Below, piece after piece: positions 17,301 to 24,114 of a stretch of DNA of 43,856 nt. Where the stretch lies: contig CAWUXI010000108.1 of assembly GCA_963926405.1 (NCBI GenBank), forward strand, positions 1-43,856. Direction: 5' to 3'. Positions within the stretch are counted from its first letter, which is position 1, and every line of letters begins with the position of its first letter. The translations under genes and the position numbers were made by a program. Source of the stretch: CALSMU01 sp963926405. Lineage in GTDB: Bacteria > Bacteroidota > Bacteroidia > Flavobacteriales_D > Parvicellaceae. The notes beneath the pieces were generated by a model that searched no databases, was not told the DNA's origin, and worked only from the letters and a program-made list of their open reading frames with translations.

Positions 17301-18057
17301 GATCTAAACCATAAGTGTTTTCTCCTAATTTAAACCCAGATGATACTACCTCAACTCCACCAAAATAAAATCTTGAAGCACCTCTAGTAGTAATCGAAAT
17401 AATACCTCCAGTGGCATCACCGTAATTAGCAGGAAGACCACCAGTAATTACTGACACTTCCTCAATTGCTGATTTAGGTAAAGAAGAAGATCCTCTAACC
17501 TTTATTCCATCTATATAGTAATAAGTTGCATCGCTACGAGAACCACGAATAGATGTAATATTACCATTTGCATCTGATTGCACGCCGCCAACAGTAGTTG
17601 CAATCGATGCTGCAGAACGACCAGGCATTCTTGCTAATTCTTCTCTTGTAACAGTTCCTCCAGAGGCTCCACCATCTTTATCAATTAAGGGAACTTTATA
17701 GGTTACAATTTCAACAACTTCTAACAACTCACTAGATTCAGTTAAAACTAAACTACCTAATGGTAATAACTGACCTCCTTTAATAATAAGTCCTTCTATC
17801 TTGTATGTTTTATAACCAACAAATTTTACTGTCAAATCATATTTACCAGCATCGATATTTGCAATTTTAAAATTACCATCAAAATCAGTTGTAGCACCAG
17901 ACTTAAGATTTCCATTTTGCATTATAGCGACATTCACAAACGGAAGCGGTTCACCATTTTTATCAACAACATCTCCTTTTATACTAGCTCCTTGAGCAAA
18001 TACGGAAAACGATACAAACAGGGAAGCAATGAATGATAAAGTAACTTTTTTAAACAT
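14353..18057 (-). CDS. TonB-dependent receptor with carboxypeptidase-like N-terminal domain
   Basis: A 1234-residue outer-membrane receptor. The signal peptide is residues 1-22 (FVSFSVFAQ). A carboxypeptidase-D regulatory-like domain follows (about 25-110; IKGDVVDKNGEPLPFVNVAI, FVGYKTYKIEG). The plug domain is at about 125-230 (RMPGRSAASIATTVGGVQ, YYIDGIKVRGSSSLP, GGLPANYGDATGGIISITTR). A long barrel ends in IGAKLDF with the expected terminal aromatic. Such receptors import large substrates using TonB-ExbBD energy. No SusD-like gene is adjacent. Instead a 1370-residue secreted protein and a PorV-like protein follow on the same strand, which suggests a different kind of surface complex. Substrate unknown. 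Confidence 0.92.
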   Translation of the reverse strand: MFKKVTLSFIASLFVSFSVFAQGASIKGDVVDKNGEPLPFVNVAIMQNGNLKSGATTDFDGNFKIANIDAGKYDLTVKFVGYKTYKIEGLIIKGGQLLPLGSLVLTESSELLEVVEIVTYKVPLIDKDGGASGGTVTREELARMPGRSAASIATTVGGVQSDANGNITSIRGSRSDATYYYIDGIKVRGSSSLPKSAIEEVSVITGGLPANYGDATGGIISITTRGASRFYFGGVEVVSSGFKLGENTYGLDHYGYNLIEGIVAGPLLMKKDSTGKKTDPLLGFFISGNFTSAVDSRPLGLPQYRITDSARAELTANPLRPTGTGFGAFYNTDFLDADDFQEVKFRQNVPSKNASLAGKIDVNVGPNVNLTFGGSGSYSNYLAGDWGGSLMNYDNYPLIQTYSWRTYGKFTQRFQSIMEEGDESTGGVKNAFYTIMVDYSKNNSKTQDAKHKDNLFGYGYVGKFEVEQAKSYELRDFNGDGQVDRVHNGLNDVEVTFTPDTSALANTELAAITNQYYTLYNDVVDNYENFTQLLDGGALLNGMLPNSVYGLWTNMGTQYNGYSKSDASQFRVTAQGSADIGDHAISIGFEYEQRTDRSFSVSPVGLWTLGRLLANSHTDNGRALDESNYYITQFGTFSQYDFATLSGAAATYEGGGEQSFFDYNVRNAQGMNPTGSEYLNIDELDPSTFSLDMFSADELLNQGSNYVSYYGYDYQGNKSKDNPTFNDFFTETDQFGNFTRPMGAFEPIYMSGYIMDKFAFDDLIFNVGLRVDRFDANQQVLKDKYLLYSSRTAGEVFDIDGVEVIHPDNIPDNAIVYVNDIDDPTGINGYRVEDTWYNAAGAEVTDPSVLETSAGIAPYLQDGVNPSDNIGQDVFEDYTPQIVVMPRIAFSFPISDEALFFAHYDILSKRPTTGNRLNPLDYYYMKNRNVVVNNPDLKPEKTIDYELGFQQVLSKKSSLKLSVFYREQRDQVSLINVTNAYPRTYRTWGNIDFGTIKGMTVAYDLRRSGNITLRAAYTLQFAEGTGSDASSSLNLINSGQPNLRTIFPYSYDQRHQLTGTVDFRYGEGKDYNGPVMGGKQIFKNAGVNMVLNGSSGTPYSAQEQISPAAPLTPTSGTLDGTVNGSRKPWQVRSDMQIDKNIILKFGKGDEKKKSANLNVYLLVNNVLNTTNITNVYRATGNPDDDGYLNAATYQAGIQSQNDEASFRYLYALKANNPYNFGIPRTIRIGAKLDF

Positions 18058-18318
18058 ATGAATTAAATTAAATTTAACACTTCAATTTTATTAAACAATC
18101 TTCCAGCCAAACAAATTAGCCAAAAGACAAGTTTTCTAATCTAGCAGACAAAGAAACGAATCTTTCTCAATTTTTAACATTTTTTAGCAAATAAATCTTA
18201 GCCAACTACCGTTATCCTAAATTTTCATCATGGAAAATCAAATATATAATAAGCTTTTTGATAAAAAAACAGTTAATGAAGAAAAGGTTAATTCTACTTA
18301 TTTTTCGGTAACTATTCG

Positions 18319-18600
18319 CTATTTTTTTCTAAACCATTTTTTATAAAACGGCTCTTCATACTTTCCATCTTTATAGCGTTTGGCTTTTTTATTTGTCTTC
18401 TTCATCCGTTTCAGGGTATCCTTGTCTTGTATTCTCTTGTGATGCTTTTCTATAAACTTATCCTCATTACCCTTTTGTTTTTGCTTCTTCTTTTCTGCTT
18501 TTTCAAGCGTTTTATTCCTAGGCCCATCATTTTGGGTGAAACCATATTGAGGCAACATTAACAATGCAAAAAGCGTTATAATTTTAATATGTCTGTTCAT
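18319..18600 (-). CDS. Small lysine-rich exported protein
   Basis: This gene is not recognised. It encodes 93 residues with a signal peptide (about 1-22, LFALLMLPQYGFTQ) followed by a strongly basic, low-complexity mature part rich in Lys, with KKKQKQKGNEDKF and FYKKWFRKK at the end. Small exported basic proteins of this kind are common and uncharacterised in Flavobacteriales. It is transcribed divergently from the Rieske-like lipoprotein gene, and the gap contains a 12-bp perfect palindrome. Possible roles are binding to acidic polymers or nucleic acid in the periplasm, but nothing specific supports this. Confidence 0.7.
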   Translation of the reverse strand: MNRHIKIITLFALLMLPQYGFTQNDGPRNKTLEKAEKKKQKQKGNEDKFIEKHHKRIQDKDTLKRMKKTNKKAKRYKDGKYEEPFYKKWFRKK

Positions 18601-18607
18601 AATGAAT

Positions 18608-18626
18608 AGTAAATTTACTAAATTTG
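18608..18626 (+). promoter_or_regulatory. Palindrome overlapping a -7 promoter box
   Basis: AGTAAATTTACT (18608-18619) is a perfect 12-bp palindrome, directly abutting TAAATTTG (18619-18626), an exact match to the Bacteroidota -7 consensus TAnnTTTG. A good -33 TTTG is not seen. The arrangement sits between divergent genes, 24 bp before the lipoprotein ATG, and would suit a repressor site over a promoter (inference). Confidence 0.4.
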
Positions 18627-18650
18627 AGGGCTAATCAAAATTTAAGTCAA

Positions 18651-19079
18651 ATGGCAAAACGATTATCTACAAGTCTTTTATTGCTTTCATTAGTTGTTAT
18701 TTTTTCATGTAATAAAAATCAAAATAGAGTACCTTATGTACCTATAGACTTATACCTCAACATAACACTCCCTTCTTATACCAACTTAAATGTAATTGGA
18801 GGATGGGTTTATGTTTCTGGAGGAAGCAAAGGGTTAATTGTTTACCGACAGACAGCCGAAACTTTTATGATTTATGATAGGCATTGTACTTATGATGTAA
18901 ACGCCGCATGCGCTTCTGCTTCTGTTGACTCAACTAACCTGGCAGTAAGCTGCGATTGTGATGAAAGTCAATATCAGCTATATGATGGTGCAGTCATAAA
19001 TGGCCCGGCTATCTATTCCCTTCAGCAATATCAATCCATTTATGATGGATTGGCAAATACACTTCATATTTATAATTAA
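18651..19079 (+). CDS. Rieske-like lipoprotein lacking cluster ligands
   Basis: 142 residues from ATG 18651. A TTG nine codons earlier is possible but not needed. The signal peptide ends LSLVVIFSC, a lipobox-like site, so the mature protein is probably membrane-anchored by a lipidated Cys. The domain order resembles Rieske [2Fe-2S] proteins: GGWVYVSGGSKGLIVYR, then DRHCTYD, then SCDCDESQYQLYDGAVINGP. In true Rieske proteins the two ligand motifs are C-x-H and C-x2-H. Here the first reads CTY and the second CDCDES, so both His ligands are missing and a cluster is unlikely. It overlaps the next gene by one base (TAATG), a probable two-gene operon. The role is unknown, perhaps structural or binding. 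Confidence 0.65.
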   Translation: MAKRLSTSLLLLSLVVIFSCNKNQNRVPYVPIDLYLNITLPSYTNLNVIGGWVYVSGGSKGLIVYRQTAETFMIYDRHCTYDVNAACASASVDSTNLAVSCDCDESQYQLYDGAVINGPAIYSLQQYQSIYDGLANTLHIYN

Positions 19080-19708
19080 TGAGAATTATATTTCTTGTTT
19101 TCATTCTTTATGGATTCACTTCTCAAATTGATGGGCAGGATGATATAGACACCATTTTTCATCCAAAACAAAAAATTGGCTTTGGCATTTCAAATCTTGC
19201 TAAAACTATCGAAGTTAGCTTAAATGACACCAACCCTTTTCCGAAAACAATTCGGTATATGGCAGAATATCATCATGAAATTGACACTAAACTATATATT
19301 CGTTTTGGTGTTTCATCAGCAATCTCATCTTTCAAAAATGGAAACCTAAGAGAGTACTATTTTGTACCACTTAACTTCAATATTGGAGTTGAAAAATTAG
19401 TTTCTCTAAATAAATTTGATTTTATATATGGCGCTGATCTTTTTTATACGATGTCCTTAAGAGGAGGCCCACGAATAGGTTCCGGAATGTGGCAAGGAGA
19501 TGATTTTGGTTTCGGTATAGCCCCAATTGGCGGAATAGACTACAACCTCAACAAAGATTGGGTTATCGGAATAGAGTTAGAAATAGGCATTGGGCTTTAT
19601 AGAGATTTTAAAAATGTTGGAAACATTACTAGACAAACCATAAGACCCGGATTAATATACCCAAGACTTATAAGCCTTTCATTCAAATACCTTCTTTGGA
19701 ACAGTTAA
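19079..19708 (+). CDS. Exported putative outer-membrane beta-barrel protein
   Basis: 209 residues with a signal peptide (FLVFILYGFTSQIDGQ). The mature part consists of alternating amphipathic strands (for example YIRFGVSSAISSF, DFIYGADLFYTM, WVIGIELEIGIGLYR) and ends in LISLSFKYLLWNS, which fits a small 8-stranded barrel of the porin/OmpW-like type common in Bacteroidota. The family cannot be named. It starts at the TAATG junction with the Rieske-like lipoprotein gene, so the two are almost certainly co-expressed and may work together at the outer membrane (inference). The stop is one base from the convergent M1 peptidase gene. Confidence 0.65.
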   Translation: MRIIFLVFILYGFTSQIDGQDDIDTIFHPKQKIGFGISNLAKTIEVSLNDTNPFPKTIRYMAEYHHEIDTKLYIRFGVSSAISSFKNGNLREYYFVPLNFNIGVEKLVSLNKFDFIYGADLFYTMSLRGGPRIGSGMWQGDDFGFGIAPIGGIDYNLNKDWVIGIELEIGIGLYRDFKNVGNITRQTIRPGLIYPRLISLSFKYLLWNS

Positions 19709-19709
19709 T

Positions 19710-21569
19710 CTATTTACCGTCAAACAAAACTGGATCTTGATCTGACGAATTTGGATATACATTATTTTCCCTATCTACATCTGCTAATCTTGTCGAAGGA
19801 TCTATTTCAATCTTAACAACTTGATTCATTGGAACATCTAACAGCAATTTATATTCAGGATATACCCACGGCCAAGATTTTTTATCGATGCGCTCAATCC
19901 CATACATATCATTACCCTTAATTCCTCTCATAATTCTCATTGGAATATTGTACCACTTTTTTGATCCATCTTTAAAAGTAACAACTAAATCAATAGGCAT
20001 AGGCATATCACCTATTCTTTCTAAAACAATGCTCGTTTTACCATCAACATCTACTACATCTTTAATCCCGTAATCAATGGTATTAATTGTTCCAACAAAT
20101 TGCTCAAAATACCAATCTAATTCAATACCAGAAACTTTTTCCATCACGCGTTTAAAATCTTGTGGAGTTGGATGTTTGTATCGCCATTCATAATAATAAC
20201 GCTTCATTCCCTCCATTAAATTATCATCCCCAATAATATAACCCAATTGCTGAACTAAAACGGAACCTTTTGCGTAAGCATTGCTGCCATAAACTGCATT
20301 CAACTTATAAAAATCAGCATGTGTAGTTAAAGGCTCAGCATTTTCCGATTTTGCTAATTTCATGTATCCTCCGTATTGGCGGGCCAATGGATTCATTGCG
20401 TTTCGTTCGAATAGATGATCCATTGTTTTGTATTGCGCAAACGTACAAAACCCCTCATCCATCCACTCGTATTTAGATTCATTTGTTGCTAACAATCCTT
20501 GATACCAACTATGTATCGATTCATGAACAGTAACACTTACCAGACCACTAAAACTTCCTTCTCCTGTTATTAAGGTGCACATTGGGTATTCCATACCCCC
20601 ATCACCACCTTGAATAATTGAATACTGTTTATACGGATAAACACCAAAGTTTTCGTTAACATACTCAAAGCTATTAACCGCATAAGGGCGAAGTTTTATC
20701 CAATTTTCTTCTGTTGAATCAACTTGGTAGATAAAGTGAAGAACCGTACCGTTATTTAATTTGGCTGTCTCATGCGTAAAATCTGGATCTGCAGCCCAAG
20801 CAAAATCATGTACTTGTGGCGCATTAAAATGCCACATTAATTTTTGGCCTTTATGGATTTTCATAGCCTTAGATGAATCTTGATACCCATAACCTACTTC
20901 TTGCGGATTTTGAACATATCCGGTTCCTCCTAACATGTATGTTTTATCAATTGTAATTTTGACATCAAAATCACCCCAAACACCATGAAACTCTCTCCCT
21001 ATGTAGGGATTTGAATGCCATCCATCTTTATCATATTCGGCCATTTTCGGGTACCATTGTGTCATTGAATAACGAACCCCTTCGTAATTATCTCGCCCTG
21101 TTCTTCTAATTTGTTTTGGCACTTGTGCCTCAAAATCCATATTAAAAGTTGCTTTTTTTCCTGGAAAAATTGGCTTATCTAAAGAAACTTCCAAAATAGT
21201 TCCTTCCATTACATATTTAAGTGGCTTTCCGTTTTGAGTAAGGGAATTTACTTTTTGATAACCTTGCTCATCTTCATTTAAATGAAAAATACGATCCTCC
21301 ACTCTTGGGTCGGGATCTTGTATTGTCCTAGACCTAGCGTCCATCATACTTCCTGGTTGAAAAGCATTGTAATACAAATGATAAAAAACTTTTGTCAAGG
21401 TATCCGGTGAATTGTTTGTGTAAACTAATTCTTGCACTCCAGTAAATCGATTGGTATTGACATCCATGTCAATATTCATAATGTAATCAACATGCTGCTG
21501 CCAATATCCTTTTTGAGACATCCCAGCAAAATATGACATCAATAAAACTCCTAATACCGTTAACTTCAT
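19710..21569 (-). CDS. Secreted M1-family metallopeptidase
   Basis: A 619-residue zinc peptidase. The signal peptide is residues 1-18 (LLMSYFAGMSQ). The zinc motif HESIHSWYQG starts near residue 349, and the third ligand lies in EWMDEGF, giving the M1 pattern HExxH-x18-E. The substrate-recognition motif normally GxMEN is GGMEYP here, a variant often seen in Bacteroidota M1 relatives. The N-terminal beta domain contains WYPKMAEYDKDGWHSNPYIG. It probably acts as an aminopeptidase in the periplasm or at the surface. It is 4 bp downstream of the ACMSD-type gene, so may share its transcript although the pathways differ. Confidence 0.9.
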   Translation of the reverse strand: MKLTVLGVLLMSYFAGMSQKGYWQQHVDYIMNIDMDVNTNRFTGVQELVYTNNSPDTLTKVFYHLYYNAFQPGSMMDARSRTIQDPDPRVEDRIFHLNEDEQGYQKVNSLTQNGKPLKYVMEGTILEVSLDKPIFPGKKATFNMDFEAQVPKQIRRTGRDNYEGVRYSMTQWYPKMAEYDKDGWHSNPYIGREFHGVWGDFDVKITIDKTYMLGGTGYVQNPQEVGYGYQDSSKAMKIHKGQKLMWHFNAPQVHDFAWAADPDFTHETAKLNNGTVLHFIYQVDSTEENWIKLRPYAVNSFEYVNENFGVYPYKQYSIIQGGDGGMEYPMCTLITGEGSFSGLVSVTVHESIHSWYQGLLATNESKYEWMDEGFCTFAQYKTMDHLFERNAMNPLARQYGGYMKLAKSENAEPLTTHADFYKLNAVYGSNAYAKGSVLVQQLGYIIGDDNLMEGMKRYYYEWRYKHPTPQDFKRVMEKVSGIELDWYFEQFVGTINTIDYGIKDVVDVDGKTSIVLERIGDMPMPIDLVVTFKDGSKKWYNIPMRIMRGIKGNDMYGIERIDKKSWPWVYPEYKLLLDVPMNQVVKIEIDPSTRLADVDRENNVYPNSSDQDPVLFDGK

Positions 21570-21573
21570 CTTT

Positions 21574-22584
21574 TTATAGTATAAATTGTTCTTTCTTTAA
21601 ATCCAGCCACTCAAGTGTTGAATTACAAAAAATATTATCTACCGCTTCTTTTGTTAAGCCCATTTCTGTGACAAACTTTCCTATCTCTAAATCGCCTAAA
21701 GGGAATGGATAATCACTTCCTAATGTAATCCTATTCGACCCTTGGAGCTTTAAAGTATAATCTAGCAATAAAGGGTCGTGCGTTATACAATCGACCCAAA
21801 ACTTACCTAAAGACTCTCTTGGACTTACTTTATTGTCCACAGCCACAAGGTCAGGCCTGCAATTAAACCCATGTTCTATTCTTCCTATGGTAGCCAAAAA
21901 TGATCCACTTGCGTGACCAAAATTCACTCTAAGTTTTGGAAACTTTTCAAAAACCCCTCCAAATATCATTGAAGCCATTGCTCTGGCAGTTTCGGCTGGC
22001 ATTCCTACTAACCAAGGCAACCAATATTTCTCCATGTGTTTCTTCCCCATCATGTTCCATGGGTGAACAAATACAGCTAGACCTAGCTCTTCGCATGCTT
22101 TCCAAATTGGGTGGAATTTTTCTTCATCGAGGTTATCATCATTAATGTTAGACCCTATTTGAATTCCAACCAAGCCTATTTCTTTAATTCGATGTAATTC
22201 CTGAACCGCTAATTCTGGATCTTGCATAGGAACCGTTCCTAATCCGACATAATTTTTAGGATGCTTAGCAACTAGATTAGCAAGATCATCATTTAGAAAT
22301 TGTGCAACAGCTAACCCATCTTTCGGTTTAGCAAAATAAGCAAACAACACAGGAATGGTACAAACTACCTGAACCTGAGTATCAAATTTTTGGTACTCTC
22401 TAATTCGCACCGCTCCATCCCAACAATTTTCATTTATTTCTCTAAAAAACTTCTCTCCTTCCATCATATCGGCCCATCCTTTTTTATGATGCTCCAAATG
22501 TATAAATCCATCGTAGCCAAATTTATCAGCCCAACGAGGGATATGCTTTGGCATAATATGAGAATGCATGTCTATTTTTAACAT
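21574..22584 (-). CDS. Amidohydrolase, ACMSD type (aminocarboxymuconate-semialdehyde decarboxylase)
   Basis: A 336-residue metal-dependent amidohydrolase. The start MLKIDMHSHIMPKH gives the H-x-H metal pair (residues 7 and 9), and HPWNMMGKKHMEKYWLPWLV, GGVFEKFPKLRVNFGHASG and ITLGSDYPFPLGD supply the other metal ligands and the conserved Asp. These blocks match ACMSD closely along the whole length. ACMSD converts 2-amino-3-carboxymuconate semialdehyde to aminomuconate semialdehyde in the kynurenine branch of tryptophan degradation. No other kynurenine-pathway gene is adjacent. A glutaryl-CoA-dehydrogenase-like gene, which acts later in that catabolism, lies about 21 kb away. It sits 3 bp after yidD. 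Confidence 0.88.
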   Translation of the reverse strand: MLKIDMHSHIMPKHIPRWADKFGYDGFIHLEHHKKGWADMMEGEKFFREINENCWDGAVRIREYQKFDTQVQVVCTIPVLFAYFAKPKDGLAVAQFLNDDLANLVAKHPKNYVGLGTVPMQDPELAVQELHRIKEIGLVGIQIGSNINDDNLDEEKFHPIWKACEELGLAVFVHPWNMMGKKHMEKYWLPWLVGMPAETARAMASMIFGGVFEKFPKLRVNFGHASGSFLATIGRIEHGFNCRPDLVAVDNKVSPRESLGKFWVDCITHDPLLLDYTLKLQGSNRITLGSDYPFPLGDLEIGKFVTEMGLTKEAVDNIFCNSTLEWLDLKKEQFIL

Positions 22585-22587
22585 TTT

Positions 22588-22845
22588 CTAAATACTTTCT
22601 ATTTTGTACTGATTCTGATCCTTCATCGGAACTGGATCATGTCCAAAGGTCCCCCAAGGATGGCATTTACTCAATCTTTTTAGCCCCAACCAAAAACCTT
22701 TTAGCACTCCCCATTCGTTCATTGCGTCTACTGTATATGCAGAACATGTTGGTGTGTGCCTGCAACTAGCAGGGAAAAATGGAGAGACACACCATTGATA
22801 GAGCTTAATTGGAAAAATAAATATGGCAATAAAGATTTTTTTCAT
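22588..22845 (-). CDS. yidD: Membrane protein insertion efficiency factor YidD
   Basis: An 85-residue protein of the YidD family, a small cytoplasmic, membrane-associated factor that aids YidC-dependent insertion. The family core is visible: LYQWCVSPFFPASCRHTPTC, SAYTVDAMNEWG and RLSKCHPWGTFGHDPVP. Length is typical. It usually lies near rpmH-rnpA-yidC, but here it stands between a terminator and the ACMSD gene, as is common in Bacteroidota. A hairpin plus T-run just upstream (22848-22874) suggests that it starts a new transcription unit. Confidence 0.94.
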   Translation of the reverse strand: MKKIFIAIFIFPIKLYQWCVSPFFPASCRHTPTCSAYTVDAMNEWGVLKGFWLGLKRLSKCHPWGTFGHDPVPMKDQNQYKIESI

Positions 22846-22847
22846 GT

Positions 22848-22874
22848 AAAAAAAGAACCGTATTAATACTGTTC
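22848..22874 (-). terminator. Rho-independent terminator after C1 peptidase
   Basis: On the minus strand GAACAGTATTAATACGGTTC folds on itself as a self-complementary stem (one mismatched pair) and is followed at once by seven T residues. It lies between the C1 peptidase stop and the yidD start, so it should end the folE-cysS-C1 peptidase transcript. Confidence 0.65.
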
Positions 22875-22881
22875 CATTGTA

Positions 22882-24111
22882 TTACTTAATTCCTAATTTC
22901 TTTTTCATCTCTTTTGTTAAAGCATCTTTATGCATTAAGATATTCATGGTTTTATACTTTATATAAGGAAACGAAGCGTAGAAATAACCATCGGCTTCAT
23001 TCACATCTTTCCCCCAAGAATTCTTAACTATGAAATACTTTGTTCCTTCTTGATCTTTAATCAATCCTGTTATGTGCATGCCATGGTCATCCGTTGTTTC
23101 TTGTGCGTCAAAAGCAATTTGACGTTCTTCTTGCGAAACCTCTCTTTCTTTAACTGGCTGAACAAATGCATTACTAATTTTCTCAGCTCCTACTTCGTTA
23201 AAATATTTCGAATCTTTCCCTTTCTTTTGAATAGTTGATTCATCTTCAGGTAAAATACAAAGTCCATCAGCAGGAGAAAATCCTTTTTCAGAAACGTCAG
23301 CTCCCCAAGCAAATGTATATCCACTCATAATTGCATCTTCCATTACTCCCATAAATTCATCCAAAGGAACATTATAACAAGATTTCAAAGCCCAGTTATC
23401 TTGAACCTCAAGAACAAACGGCTTGTAAAATGGATGATGCGTATATGAAGTAACTGAGATATAATCATCCATATTCAAATCTAATTCAGCTGCATAAGAT
23501 TTTGGAGTGTATTCTTTCCCTTCGTGCGTAAATTTAAAGTCTTCTGTATTATCGGGTAAATCTCCTAAATAAGCATCTACAACACCAGTAAAAGCATTTT
23601 TCCAAACAGGAGTTAAGGTTCCTTGTTGTGGTTTTTTAGCCAATTCTTTCATCATTGCCGAAAGAATATTTTCCATTTCTGAATGTAAATGAGAATCCAT
23701 CCCATATTGCAATCCACTATATACTGATTCCGGAACAATTCCAAACCTTTCTATAACCCAAGGAATATCATGAAATGCTCCTCCTGCTCCAAAAGTAAAC
23801 GTACCATACATTCTCAAGAAATTTTCAGCTTTCCCAATATAGGCGTTTCTTACAATATACATTTCAGAAAGGTTATGTTGTCCTTTTCCTTTTCTTATTA
23901 GTTCAGATTCAAAAAATGAAAGGGATGAAAAACTCCAACATGTTCCTGTCCGGCCCTGGTTCTGAACTTCTGTTGCTTCCATGTCTTTTATCATAGTGAA
24001 TTTATATTCGCTCCCTTCTTTATTCGAAAACGCATCCTCCTGTGCATATGTGAACATACTAGCTACCACTAAAACACTCGTTATTCCTGATTTTATCATC
24101 TTATTCATCAT
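22882..24111 (-). CDS. Secreted papain-like C1 peptidase (aminopeptidase C/bleomycin hydrolase type)
   Basis: 409 residues with a signal peptide (about 1-24, ending MFTYAQ). The catalytic Cys is in NQGRTGTCWSFSS (Cys near residue 58), the His in DDHGMHITG and the Asn in FIVKNSWG, the complete C1 triad. The arrangement is closer to the C1B group (PepC/bleomycin hydrolase) than to lysosomal cathepsins, and there is no obvious propeptide. Export distinguishes it from cytoplasmic PepC. It probably degrades peptides in the periplasm or outside the cell. It is 3 bp downstream of cysS, in an apparent operon with folE, and is followed by a terminator. Confidence 0.9.
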   Translation of the reverse strand: MMNKMIKSGITSVLVVASMFTYAQEDAFSNKEGSEYKFTMIKDMEATEVQNQGRTGTCWSFSSLSFFESELIRKGKGQHNLSEMYIVRNAYIGKAENFLRMYGTFTFGAGGAFHDIPWVIERFGIVPESVYSGLQYGMDSHLHSEMENILSAMMKELAKKPQQGTLTPVWKNAFTGVVDAYLGDLPDNTEDFKFTHEGKEYTPKSYAAELDLNMDDYISVTSYTHHPFYKPFVLEVQDNWALKSCYNVPLDEFMGVMEDAIMSGYTFAWGADVSEKGFSPADGLCILPEDESTIQKKGKDSKYFNEVGAEKISNAFVQPVKEREVSQEERQIAFDAQETTDDHGMHITGLIKDQEGTKYFIVKNSWGKDVNEADGYFYASFPYIKYKTMNILMHKDALTKEMKKKLGIK

Positions 24112-24114
24112 CTT

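Noticed and set aside
18230..18346. Plus-strand 38-codon frame beginning MENQIYNKLFDKK
   Set aside because: It looks mildly coding-like but is very short, overlaps the 3' end of the opposite-strand exported protein gene, and has no recognisable family or clear promoter.
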